From: an uncultured Lachnospiraceae bacterium
GTDB taxonomy: Bacteria > Bacillota > Clostridia > Lachnospirales > Lachnospiraceae
Length of the DNA stretch: 64,000 nt
Direction: 5' to 3'
Assembly: GCA_946414885.1 (NCBI GenBank)
Contig: CAMKQH010000010.1
Span: 62,001-126,000 of the forward strand
Below, one piece after another: positions 8,781 through 18,588 of the stretch (positions are counted from its first letter, which is position 1; each line of letters starts with the position of its first letter). Both the position numbers and the translations under genes were made by a program. The notes under the pieces are model-generated. The model did not search any database. It was not told where the DNA came from and worked only from the letters and a program-made list of their open reading frames with translations.

Positions 8781-10741
8781 TCTTGCAAGGTTTCCCCCTT
8801 TGATGTCGCAGAGATCAGCGGAAACGTCAGGATTGCCTTAAAAAGATCACCGTCCGTCGCTAGGCTCAGCTTTCCTCCCTGCAGTTCCATCAGACTACTG
8901 ACAATGGACAGTCCAAGCCCGAAACCCTCCGTATGCCTGGAGAGATCGCCCCTCACAAAGCGCTCCGTCAGCTCCTGCGGTTCCACGTCCAACGCATATT
9001 TCGACACGTTCTTAAAGGTGATCTCCGCCTGTCCGTCCACCGGTTTGGCGCTCAGATACACCCGCGTGTCCGCCTGAGCATACTTGCATATATTATTCAT
9101 TAAATTCTCAAACACACGCCACAGCATGCGGTTGTCCGCCATGACGTGAAGCTGCTGCTCATCCTGTCTGACGATCAGTTCCAAGTTCTTTTCCTGAAGG
9201 CGCGGCTCAAATTCTCCCAGACACTGTCCCAACAAAACCTTGACGTCGCAAGGCTCCAGGTGCACCTCCAAATTTCCCGTGGAAGCCTTGGATGCTTCCA
9301 TGAGATCTTCGATTAGTTTTTTAAGCCTTGAAGACTGCCTGTGAAGATGCTCCGCATACTCCGTGATCTTTTCATTCTCCGTCTTCTCTTTTTGGATCAT
9401 GTCGGAAAAATTGATAATGGAGGTTAGGGGCGTCTTGATGTCGTGGGAAACGTTCGTGATCAGCTCCGTCTTTAACCGCTCACTCTTTAATCTTTCCTCC
9501 ACCGCGACGGAAATGCTTCCGGCAATGGCATTCACGTTCTCGCCGATCGCTTGCATGGGCTTTGGCAATTCCTTCACGTCCACCTGACTGTCCAGATTTC
9601 CAACCGCCAATTCCTGCGTCGTCCTTTTCACCTTTTCCAGCGCTAACCCGTAGCGAAGGATCCAGGGAAGCAAAAACACCTTAAACCCACCCAGTGACCC
9701 AAGCAAAATCCAGGTTGCGCTTTGCCAGGGCAAAATAAGGAGGATCAATAATGCTTCCAAAAGGCAAATCCCAAGCTCCATAAATAAGAATTTCTTTGTC
9801 GTGGAAAGATTTTTGAAAATCTCTACCCACGCCGCCATTGTTTTTTTGATCGCCTGGAGCGTCCAATACCACAGATTCTGTCGATGCCATCCCTTGCGCT
9901 GCAATCTCCAGATGACAAAAAAGAAAATCGTCAAAAGCAACAATGTCACGGCACACCAGTTTAGAAGTAATGCCATGAGATTTGTCCAGTTCATTTTGCT
10001 TAAGGCAACGAGATTGTAAATAAGAAACCACGCTCCCGCGCCTCCCATGACAAGCACCAGATCCAGCGGAGGTCCGTCGAGGTTCGTTTTCTCCAAAACG
10101 TTTTTTCTCTTGAACAAGAAACATGCAAAACACAGCAAAACGAAAGAAAGTAAGGCTGACGTCACAAATCCGGTCACCACAAAGTAGCGGTTCTTGATCC
10201 AGAACGACAGGATCCTGTAATCCTCCGAAAGCGTAGACTGAAACGCCTGCTTGTCATAGCGTACGTAAACCCGATAGGTCTCCACTTTCAAAGTGCCCTT
10301 GTTATAATAACTGACTGTCTGAACGGACGTATCTTCTTGCTCAACGACTTTTAAATTACCGCCCACGATTCTTCCCAAAGAGTGAACGACATAGTATTCC
10401 ACGTGATATTTATTGGCAAATGCCTTTGCATCCTCCCAACTCTTTTCCAAGGCGATGCCAATAATCTTCCTCGCCAACTCGAAATGGATCCTGTCTCTTG
10501 TCTCTTCGGTCTCTGGTTCCAAAAGATATTTCTTCAGTTCCATTCCCATATCTTGTTCCAGATCGTGAAGCAATATTGCGGATTCGTCAATCTTGTTCTC
10601 CAAGGTTATTTGAACGGCGTTTTCATCCATTTTAAGAATATCCTGCCGATACAAATATACCGTGCCCGCGCCCAAAAAGGATGCAATGGTCACGCTCACG
10701 AAAAGCAATAAAAAAAGCAGGGAAAACAACGCTTTTTTCAT
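8777..10741 (-). CDS. Sensor histidine kinase (HAMP-like, HisKA, HATPase)
   Basis: NVSHDIKTPLTSIINFSDMI, FGLGLSIVSSLMELQGG; start MKKALFSLLFLLL at 10741. Confidence 0.9.
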   Translation of the reverse strand: MKKALFSLLFLLLFVSVTIASFLGAGTVYLYRQDILKMDENAVQITLENKIDESAILLHDLEQDMGMELKKYLLEPETEETRDRIHFELARKIIGIALEKSWEDAKAFANKYHVEYYVVHSLGRIVGGNLKVVEQEDTSVQTVSYYNKGTLKVETYRVYVRYDKQAFQSTLSEDYRILSFWIKNRYFVVTGFVTSALLSFVLLCFACFLFKRKNVLEKTNLDGPPLDLVLVMGGAGAWFLIYNLVALSKMNWTNLMALLLNWCAVTLLLLTIFFFVIWRLQRKGWHRQNLWYWTLQAIKKTMAAWVEIFKNLSTTKKFLFMELGICLLEALLILLILPWQSATWILLGSLGGFKVFLLPWILRYGLALEKVKRTTQELAVGNLDSQVDVKELPKPMQAIGENVNAIAGSISVAVEERLKSERLKTELITNVSHDIKTPLTSIINFSDMIQKEKTENEKITEYAEHLHRQSSRLKKLIEDLMEASKASTGNLEVHLEPCDVKVLLGQCLGEFEPRLQEKNLELIVRQDEQQLHVMADNRMLWRVFENLMNNICKYAQADTRVYLSAKPVDGQAEITFKNVSKYALDVEPQELTERFVRGDLSRHTEGFGLGLSIVSSLMELQGGKLSLATDGDLFKAILTFPLISATSKGETLQD

Positions 10742-10745
10742 AGAT

Positions 10746-11462
10746 TTAATATTCCTCCATGCGATATCCCTGCCCCCAAACAACCTTGAGATATCTGGGC
10801 TCTGCCGGATTGATCTCGATCTTTTCGCGAAGGTGCCGGATGTGAACCGCCACGGTACTCTCGCTTCCGATCATGTTCTCTTCCTTCCAAACGTACGTGT
10901 AAATCTCCGCAGGCGGAAAAACCTTCCCCGGATGACTCATCAAAAGCTTTAAGATCTGGTATTCCGTCGGCGTAAGATTAATCATCTCCCCGTCAAGATG
11001 CACTTCCCGCCTCTCATCATTTAGTTCAATTCCGCCAATGCGAAGCACGTGATTCTTTGAGGAGCTCCCTCCAAGCATGGTATAACGGCGCAGATGCGAT
11101 TTTACCCTCGCCACCACCTCCATGGGATTAAAAGGTTTCGTGACGTAATCATCCGCGCCGGCCCCCAGACCCACGATCTTGTCCATCTCCTCACCCTTTG
11201 CCGTCAACAAAATCACAGGGACGTTGCTGAACTTCCGGATCTCCGAGAGCGCCTTCATTCCGTCCATCTCCGGCATCATGATGTCCATAAGAACGAGATC
11301 GATCATGTTATCCTTCACGATCTGCACTGCTTCTTTTCCCGTCCGCGCCTCAAAAAACTGATATTCCGGATTTTGCAGATAAACCTTCAAAGCGTAGAGA
11401 ATGTCTTCCTCATCGTCGCATAACAAAACGTGATTCACTGCCTTCCCCCCGTTTCCTCTCAT
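10746..11462 (-). CDS. OmpR/PhoB-family response regulator
   Basis: VLLCDDEEDILYALKVYL..DLVLMDIMMPEMDG..GADDYVTKPFNPMEV..winged helix; pairs with the kinase at 8777-10741. Confidence 0.93.
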   Translation of the reverse strand: MRGNGGKAVNHVLLCDDEEDILYALKVYLQNPEYQFFEARTGKEAVQIVKDNMIDLVLMDIMMPEMDGMKALSEIRKFSNVPVILLTAKGEEMDKIVGLGAGADDYVTKPFNPMEVVARVKSHLRRYTMLGGSSSKNHVLRIGGIELNDERREVHLDGEMINLTPTEYQILKLLMSHPGKVFPPAEIYTYVWKEENMIGSESTVAVHIRHLREKIEINPAEPRYLKVVWGQGYRMEEY

Positions 11463-11550
11463 CTTTATGACTCTGTACGTATTCTATCATTTAAAATGAC
11501 GCGTCTCAATAATCTTAAACCAATCTTAAACTTTAACCTCACGTGTTTTT

Positions 11551-13938
11551 TCACTGCTCGTCCAAAAACAACTGAACCCTGCGATGAATAACGCCAGCAA
11601 CCTCTTCTGCCGTCTTCGCCCCCTTAAAATAAGCATCTGTTTCCTCAGAAATGATTTCGCGGATTCCTGCATGAGGAAAATATGGCCGCGCATTGTCCAT
11701 GATCGTCACGTATTCCTTCACAAAAGAATTACCATCCTCATCTACCGCCAAACGCTTTCTCATATTGTCACTGATCACAAAGTGACATTCCGTCACCTCT
11801 CTGCCGGTAACGTAATCCTCCGTGGTCACGCGTTCCCTGACGCGGCTTTCGATGACGTCCCTTCGCACCCAGTTCGTGCCATACTTGATCTGGCATCTCT
11901 CAGAAAGCATATACTCCATAAAGTCTGCTGCCAGTTCTTGATTCTCTGAAAAAGCATTCACCGTTAGATAGTCGTATGACTCGGCAATAAACCCTGATCC
12001 ATTTTCTGAGGGTAAGCCCACGGAGGCAAAGTCTTTTCCCAGATTTGCCCGAATCTTGGAATATTCCACAAGTCCTCCCGCAAACCAGTAAACAAAAATG
12101 TTTCCTTCCCTCATTTGTGAAATAATGTCTTCCTCCGATGAATACTTCGACGCTCCCCCTTCATCCGCACGTTCCTTACAAAAACGGAGTAATTTTTGAA
12201 ATTCTTTCGAAGAAAAATAACTCTTTCCCTTCTCGACGTCCACAAAGGGCGAGTCATCCAAATTCATCATACACAATTTATTCAAAAGCGTCTGACTGTC
12301 TGGAGGATCATTTGGATAATTCATTGCCATAAAGCTCTTTAAATCCGTTTCTCTCTCCTTTCTTGTCTCAAAGCATTCCATGACGTCCCGTATGGTCCAG
12401 GAATCCTTTGGCCAATGATTTTTGGACGTCATAAAACACTCCAGGACTACTTGAGTCGGCATCCCATAAATACCATCCTCTACCTTTCCCAATTCCAGCA
12501 CGCATTGAAATAAACCTTTCTTTGTCTCCTCCGACAACATTCCATCCAAGGGGGCAAGACATCCTGCACTTTGAAACGCCTCAACGTGTTCTTTTACCGA
12601 AAAACGAATCAGGTCTGGTCCCTTTCCCGCTTTACATTCTTCCGCAAGACGATTCAGGGACGTGGCGTTTTGAAAAGGATTTTCAAACGAAACAAACTCC
12701 ACCTGAATGCCAGGATGCGTTCTTTCATAATCCGCCGCGCAGCTTTCAATATAAGGCTCCGTAAAGAATGCCGCAATCCGAAGCGTCCCCTTAACCGCTT
12801 CGCCGCCCGCTTCATACCGGTAAAAACAAAGCCCGTCCCCGTCATCATAGGCGAGAACGATCTGTCCCTTTGAGTTCTTTCGGATGCCCATGCAAAAAGG
12901 CTCCGTGAACCCATTCAGATTGCTTAACTTCCTGGCTTCCCCAGTTTCCACGTTCCAGCGGATCAGTGAAGAATTTTGCCATAAATACATTCCGCCTTCC
13001 TCATCCAGCTCCGATCGCATGCACTTTAGCTCCCCCTGCCACAAAGCAGCTTCCGGCGTAAAAAAACAAATCTGTCCCTTTCCGCAATCCGCCTGAAAAA
13101 CCGGCGTTCCATCCTGTGCCCGTCCAATGATGGTATTCTGGACGTACCCTTCGGGAAGTTCCCCTCTCGCTTTCACCTCTCCATTGGCCTTAAATAATTC
13201 CAATCTTCCTGTTTGTTCTTCAACGAAGCATATTTCACCATCCTTTGACGCAAATCCCCTGGGCAGATCCACAAGGTCACTGCGCTTTTCACCAAAGAGC
13301 AGTGGCGCAAAATCCGTTATCCTTATAATTGTTTGATCCGCACCCATTTCAAGGCAGTAGTAATGCAATAAATTCCATTTCTTATCATAATGCGCAAGGA
13401 AAAGATAGATCCGCTCTCCCAAAGCATCCATGGAAATGACTCGCACGAGGCCGCGCCGCAAGTCCTCTCCAAATTCCTTCCATGCCCTTTCCTTCTCCTC
13501 AGCAGCACCTTCCCCCCATGCCTCGGGAGATATTATTGAAAGCTCAAGGTTCTCCTTCGTTTCCTTCATCGTTACGGTATCAATGTTCATTAGCAAATAA
13601 TGATATTCATTGCCTTCTTCCTTTTTTTCATTAAAGCCTGAAAGCTCGTAAAATACGTCACCGGTCCATGCATGGAAAGAAGACTCCTTTCTCCAATCCT
13701 TCTCCGGAACCGTTCCAAAACCCTCATGATAATCCTCTGGATGCCATGGCTCCATATCTTCCTGCACTTCTTGAAATCCTTTCCAAGCATGTTCTAAAAC
13801 CTGGATGGGTTTCCACTCCTCCCGCTCCGCCACCGGGGCCGGATCCTCTTGTTGTTCCTCCTTTTTTTGACATCCGCCAAAAGCAAGCAGGATCATTAAA
13901 AGGATCCACCCAAACCTTATAAAACGCTTTCCGGCCAT
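11551..13938 (-). CDS. Extracellular solute-binding-type lipoprotein with extended N-terminal domain
   Basis: Lipobox ILLMILLAFGGC; C-terminal half (GTLRIAAFFTEPYIESCAADYERTHPGIQVEFVSF..., MLSERCQIKYGTNWVRRD) looks like an ABC sugar-binding protein; about 390 aa precede it. Start MAGKRF at 13938. Confidence 0.82.
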   Translation of the reverse strand: MAGKRFIRFGWILLMILLAFGGCQKKEEQQEDPAPVAEREEWKPIQVLEHAWKGFQEVQEDMEPWHPEDYHEGFGTVPEKDWRKESSFHAWTGDVFYELSGFNEKKEEGNEYHYLLMNIDTVTMKETKENLELSIISPEAWGEGAAEEKERAWKEFGEDLRRGLVRVISMDALGERIYLFLAHYDKKWNLLHYYCLEMGADQTIIRITDFAPLLFGEKRSDLVDLPRGFASKDGEICFVEEQTGRLELFKANGEVKARGELPEGYVQNTIIGRAQDGTPVFQADCGKGQICFFTPEAALWQGELKCMRSELDEEGGMYLWQNSSLIRWNVETGEARKLSNLNGFTEPFCMGIRKNSKGQIVLAYDDGDGLCFYRYEAGGEAVKGTLRIAAFFTEPYIESCAADYERTHPGIQVEFVSFENPFQNATSLNRLAEECKAGKGPDLIRFSVKEHVEAFQSAGCLAPLDGMLSEETKKGLFQCVLELGKVEDGIYGMPTQVVLECFMTSKNHWPKDSWTIRDVMECFETRKERETDLKSFMAMNYPNDPPDSQTLLNKLCMMNLDDSPFVDVEKGKSYFSSKEFQKLLRFCKERADEGGASKYSSEEDIISQMREGNIFVYWFAGGLVEYSKIRANLGKDFASVGLPSENGSGFIAESYDYLTVNAFSENQELAADFMEYMLSERCQIKYGTNWVRRDVIESRVRERVTTEDYVTGREVTECHFVISDNMRKRLAVDEDGNSFVKEYVTIMDNARPYFPHAGIREIISEETDAYFKGAKTAEEVAGVIHRRVQLFLDEQ

Positions 13939-14085
13939 AGAACGTACCTCCCTTCCGGATTCCTTTTCCATCTGCTAATTTTACTATAATTCAATTCCGG
14001 AGATTTGTACTTTAAGATTCGTTTAACATTCTTTAAAAAGCCTTTAAGGCATTGAAAAACATCCTTATCCGTTCTCTCCGGAAAC

Positions 14086-14124
14086 AAAAAAAGTCCTGCG
14101 ATATGTAGATCCGCATCGCAGGAC
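14086..14124 (-). terminator. Rho-independent terminator of serS
   Basis: gtcctgcgat (14093-14102) / atcgcaggac (14115-14124), followed on the minus strand by a T7 run (14086-14092). Confidence 0.85.
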
Positions 14125-14147
14125 GTTTTTCCTTTATTGATATTCTT

Positions 14148-15479
14148 TTATTTCTGAGTGGGAACGATCTTTTCCTTACCGCCCATATAAGGCTGCAGTG
14201 CCTTGGGAATGCTGATGCTGCCATCCTCATTTAAGTTGTTCTCAAGAACGGCGATCAGTCCTCTGGGCGTTGCCAGAACGGTATTGTTCAAGGTATGCAC
14301 AAAATACGTGCCCTTCTCACCCTTGGTGCGGATGCCAAGTCTTCTTGCCTGCGCATCGCCAAGCGTGGAACAGGAACCAACCTCAAAGTATTTCTGCTGA
14401 CGAGGGCTCCACGCCTCCACGTCACAGCTCTTTACCTTCAAATCTGCCAAGTCTCCGCTGCAACACTCCAGCGTACGCACGGGAACGTCAAGACTTCTAA
14501 AGAATTCCACGGTATAGCTCCACATCTTGTTATACCAGTCCATGGACTCCTCAGGCTTACAGAGAACCACCATCTCCTGCTTCTCAAACTGATGTACGCG
14601 ATACAGGCCGCGCTCCTCAAGACCGTGGGAACCAACTTCCTTTCTAAAGCAAGGAGAATACGAGGTCATCGTGATGGGAAGGCTGTCTTCTTTTACGATT
14701 TCACCCTTAAACTTACCGATCATGGAATGCTCGGAGGTACCAATGAGGAACAGGTCCTCGCCCTCAATCTTATACATCATGGCTTCCATCTCAGCAAAGC
14801 TCATTACGCCGTTTACTACGTCGCTGCGGATCATGAAGGGCGGAATGCAATAAATGAATCCCTTGTCGATCATGAAATCTCTCGCATAGCTCAGCATTGC
14901 GGAATGCAGTCTTGCCGCATCACCCATCAGATAATAGAAACCGTCTCCGCTGGTACGTCCTGCAGACTCCTTGTCCAAACCACTGATGCTCTTTAAGATG
15001 TCAGCATGATGAGGAATCTCAAATGCGGGAACCACGGGCTCACCAAATTTCTCGATCTCCACGTTTTCCGAATCATCTCTGCCTACGGGCACGGAAGCGT
15101 CAATAATGTTGGGGATCTTATACATAATCTCACGGATCCTCGTCTGCAGCTCGGGTTCCTTTGCCTCCAGCTCCGCAAGGCGCGCCTCATCCGCCACACT
15201 CTGGATCTTTAATCTTTCTGCCTCTTTCTTCTTCTCTTCTGCTTCGACGGTATTGCCGGCTGCCTCTGCCTTCTTGATCTGGCCCATCAGACCGCCGATC
15301 TGCTTTGCAATCTTATTCTTCTGGCTGCGAAGGTTGTCTGCCTCCTGCTGGGTCTTTCTGTTCTCTGCGTCCAGCGCAATCACCTCATCCACCAGCGGAA
15401 GCTTCACGTCCTGAAATTTCTTCTTGATGTTTTCCTTCACAACGTCAGGATTCTCTCTTAAAAACTTAATGTCGATCAT
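14148..15479 (-). CDS. serS: Seryl-tRNA synthetase
   Basis: MIDIKFLRENPDVVKENIKKKF N-terminal arm; motif 2/3 TSYSPCFRKEVGSHGLEERGLYRVHQFEKQE, LNNTVLATPRGLIAVLEN. Confidence 0.97.
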   Translation of the reverse strand: MIDIKFLRENPDVVKENIKKKFQDVKLPLVDEVIALDAENRKTQQEADNLRSQKNKIAKQIGGLMGQIKKAEAAGNTVEAEEKKKEAERLKIQSVADEARLAELEAKEPELQTRIREIMYKIPNIIDASVPVGRDDSENVEIEKFGEPVVPAFEIPHHADILKSISGLDKESAGRTSGDGFYYLMGDAARLHSAMLSYARDFMIDKGFIYCIPPFMIRSDVVNGVMSFAEMEAMMYKIEGEDLFLIGTSEHSMIGKFKGEIVKEDSLPITMTSYSPCFRKEVGSHGLEERGLYRVHQFEKQEMVVLCKPEESMDWYNKMWSYTVEFFRSLDVPVRTLECCSGDLADLKVKSCDVEAWSPRQQKYFEVGSCSTLGDAQARRLGIRTKGEKGTYFVHTLNNTVLATPRGLIAVLENNLNEDGSISIPKALQPYMGGKEKIVPTQK

Positions 15480-15637
15480 GTTTCCTCCTATCGTGTCGTG
15501 AATTCGTTACCATTTTTATACGTCACGGCACACATTCTATTCATCGTGCTTATGGTTCCCAAAATATATGGAACATTCTATCACACTTTCTTTTTTCTCA
15601 CAATCTGAAATTTTTCCCGTTACGTTTTACGCGCGGG

Positions 15638-16165
15638 TTAATGCTCTTCCCCTATGGCCATCGCCAACGCTTCCTTCTCTTCCTTTCCAAAGCTTACGTC
15701 GCCGATGCCGTTTTTTATCTCCTTGGTATAACAGTAGGATCCCTCCGTGCTGTGAACGGAATTGATAATGAATCCATTATTATTCATGTCCAGAAGCACC
15801 AGGCAAAAACTGAGCTGCCCACCCATCTGCTGAAACGCGTCATATTTTACCAGACCAGTTTTCTGATAAGCGCGGCCAATGTGATGGAACAAGGCCTCAA
15901 TGTCCTTCTTGCTCAGATCCACTACTTGTTTTAATGATTTATGATCCTTGATCAGAAAGGCGATCTGATCCTCAAGGCTCTCCGCATCCTTTCCGTTCAT
16001 CAGACGCTTCATGCGAAACTGGAGCATCTTAACGTCATGTCTCTGTTTCAAAACCAGGATACTCATCACGATCGTAAGGATCATAAGAAGTATCGTCAGG
16101 ATCAATAGATATCCCAGATCAAAATTACCAAGGCCGATTTTACTCAAAAATTGACTGTTATTCAA
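15638..16165 (-). CDS. DUF4446 family protein
   Basis: N-terminal TM plus coiled coil, then HHIGRAYQKTGLVKYDAFQQMGGQLSFCLVLLDMNNNGFIINSVHSTEGSYCYTKEI; located next to parB/serS. Confidence 0.85.
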   Translation of the reverse strand: MNNSQFLSKIGLGNFDLGYLLILTILLMILTIVMSILVLKQRHDVKMLQFRMKRLMNGKDAESLEDQIAFLIKDHKSLKQVVDLSKKDIEALFHHIGRAYQKTGLVKYDAFQQMGGQLSFCLVLLDMNNNGFIINSVHSTEGSYCYTKEIKNGIGDVSFGKEEKEALAMAIGEEH

Positions 16166-16536
16166 GTGATCGCCCCTTATCTTCTTTCGTTTCTTGATCT
16201 CCCATGTTCCATGGCATTCCGTATATTTCCATATATTTCGATATATTTCAAAATTTTACAATATATAACCACGTATTTTTGCATATATATTTACGTATAT
16301 TATCTACCTATATTAAGGAACGTGGAATTCCACATTAAGTTACGTTGATTTAACTTATATCGGAATCTGTTTAAAATAATTTACAGGAAAAATTTGTTGT
16401 TTTATGTTATGTATTACATAATAATATATGTTATTATTGTTCTGTTATTAACTTATTTAAAGTAACATCAATTTTTCCTGCTTAGATGTTATGCATTACA
16501 TAACAATATATATTTTATTAGATTTTGCTAATATTA

Positions 16537-17433
16537 TTACAGAAATTTGGGATTTCCGATCAGATCCAACAGTCTTTCAAAATCATCATGACTGTAAAAC
16601 TCGATCTCGATCTTTCCGGTACCTTCGCCCTTTGAGATCACGGAGACCTTTGTCCCAAGCTTTTTCTTCATTTTCTCTTCTTCTTCGTGGTAAATTGCCA
16701 GCAAAGTCTTGTCATCCAGCTTCTTTTTCCTCTTTGCAGGCTTTTGATAGTTCTTTACAAGCTTTTCTACTTCGCGAACGCTGAGCTTCTCATCAAAGAT
16801 TCGCTGTGCAAGGTTATACTGCTCCTGAAGATTTTCGATTCCGATCAGCGCCCTGGCATGTCCGGGACTGATCATCTCATCAATGACCATCTGCTGCACG
16901 TCATTGGAAAGCTTCAAAAGACGGATGGAGTTTGCCACGGCAACCCTGCTCTTGGATACGCGATCCGCAAGTTCGTCTTGTTTTAAGTGGAATTCATCCA
17001 AAAGGCGCTTATAAGCCTGAGCTTCTTCGATGGGATTCAGGTCTTCACGCTGAATGTTCTCGATCAGGGAGATCTCAACAATTTCCTGCTCCGTATAATC
17101 ACGGATGATAACGGGAACTTCTTTAAGACCAGCCATCTTTGCCGCACGCCATCTGCGCTCGCCGGCGATGATCTCATAGTGATCCTTGCGGTCCTGCACC
17201 AGGATGGGCTGGATTACGCCAAACTGCTTGATGGAATCAGCCAGTTCCTGCAGGGCATCCTCGTCAAAATTCTTTCTGGGCTGACTGCGGTTTGGTTCAA
17301 CCTTCGTAATCTTTACAATACTCTCTATGCCTTTTTCTTCCTTCTTTTCAGCTGGAGTAGTAATCTTTTTTTCTTCTTTCTTTGCGGGGATCAGGGAATC
17401 CAAGCCCTTACCAAGTCCTCCTCGAACTGCCAT
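16537..17433 (-). CDS. parB: Chromosome-partitioning protein ParB (Spo0J)
   Basis: GLGKGLDSLIPAKK, ITKVEPNRSQPRKNFDEDALQELADSIKQFGVIQPILV, IAGERRWRAAKMAGL. Confidence 0.97.
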   Translation of the reverse strand: MAVRGGLGKGLDSLIPAKKEEKKITTPAEKKEEKGIESIVKITKVEPNRSQPRKNFDEDALQELADSIKQFGVIQPILVQDRKDHYEIIAGERRWRAAKMAGLKEVPVIIRDYTEQEIVEISLIENIQREDLNPIEEAQAYKRLLDEFHLKQDELADRVSKSRVAVANSIRLLKLSNDVQQMVIDEMISPGHARALIGIENLQEQYNLAQRIFDEKLSVREVEKLVKNYQKPAKRKKKLDDKTLLAIYHEEEEKMKKKLGTKVSVISKGEGTGKIEIEFYSHDDFERLLDLIGNPKFL

Positions 17434-17447
17434 AGGTACGTCTCCTT

Positions 17448-18221
17448 TTATGAATTCTTTTTACTTGTTGAAATTACTTCCTCGGCCAATTTCAAATATG
17501 CCTCTGCACCTGCAGATTTTGGGTCATACAGCGTGATCGGCATGCCAAAGCTGGGCGCTTCCGCAAGCCGTACGTTTCTGGGAATCAAGGTTTGATAGAT
17601 TCTGTGCCGTAAATTAGCCTTTACGTTATCTACAACTTGAGCTGAAAGATTCGTTCTTGCATCGTACATGGTAAATACCACGCCTTCAATGTCAAGCTTC
17701 GGATTCAGTCTATCCCTTACCAGGTTGATCGTATGGATCAACTGGCTCAATCCTTCCAATGCATAAAACTCACATTGAATTGGAACCAATACGCTGTCAG
17801 CCGTAGTCATGGCATTGATCGTCAGCATATTTAAGGAAGGAGGGCAGTCGATTACGATGAAATCAAAATCATCCTTAACGTAATCCACCTCATTCTTTAG
17901 AATGTATTCCTTTTCATTGACGCCAATCAATTCAATCTCAGCGGCTGCCAGATTTACGTTGGCGGGAATAACGGAAACATTCTTGACAACGTCCTTGATC
18001 AGACAATCCTTGATGGAACATTCCCCAAGCATTAGTTCATATATGGTATTTTCCAGGTCATTCTTATCAACGCCAAATCCACTGGTGGCATTCCCCTGAG
18101 GATCCGTGTCGATGATCAGTACTTTCTTTCCTTTTACTGCCAGGCCGGCTGCCAGATTGATCGTAGTAGTAGTTTTTCCAACGCCGCCTTTTTGATTTGC
18201 AACTGCTATTACCTTTCCCAT
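17448..18221 (-). CDS. parA: Chromosome-partitioning ATPase ParA (Soj)
   Basis: MGKVIAVANQKGGVGKTTTTINLAAGLA deviant Walker A; FDFIVIDCPPSLNMLTINAM. Confidence 0.97.
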   Translation of the reverse strand: MGKVIAVANQKGGVGKTTTTINLAAGLAVKGKKVLIIDTDPQGNATSGFGVDKNDLENTIYELMLGECSIKDCLIKDVVKNVSVIPANVNLAAAEIELIGVNEKEYILKNEVDYVKDDFDFIVIDCPPSLNMLTINAMTTADSVLVPIQCEFYALEGLSQLIHTINLVRDRLNPKLDIEGVVFTMYDARTNLSAQVVDNVKANLRHRIYQTLIPRNVRLAEAPSFGMPITLYDPKSAGAEAYLKLAEEVISTSKKNS

Positions 18222-18454
18222 AGTCTAGAACCACACCTTTCTCATTCTTGTTTTTTTATTATATCACTTTTTAAAAACCATGACTACCATATTATTACAC
18301 AGAATTCCTCCTTTTTTCTTAGTATTTTTTTCGATTCTTTTCGTCAGATTTCTCTTGACCACTATATCTTGTGTTTTACTTTTTCATTTTTCGCTTGTTT
18401 CACGACAATGTTTCCTAAGTGTTTCACCACCCCTTTACAAGATTTTGCGTCAAA

Positions 18455-18470
18455 TGTTTCACGTGAAACA
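18455..18470. promoter_or_regulatory. parS site
   Basis: Exact 16-bp palindrome tgtttcacgtgaaaca, the B. subtilis-type parS consensus. Confidence 0.97.
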
Positions 18471-18523
18471 TGATGTAGTGTTTTTAGAAATTCAAATACA
18501 AGATTTAGATAGCAGAAGAGGAA

Positions 18524-18539
18524 TGTTTCACGTGAAACA
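18524..18539. promoter_or_regulatory. parS site
   Basis: Second exact tgtttcacgtgaaaca, within the longer palindrome gaatgtttcacgtgaaacattc. Confidence 0.97.
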
Positions 18540-18588
18540 TTCCTCCCTATAACACAATATCTAGTTTATGGTGTTTTGAAAAATATCA

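Noticed and set aside
14295-14996. 233-aa plus-strand ORF antisense to serS
   Set aside because: Antisense shadow of serS.
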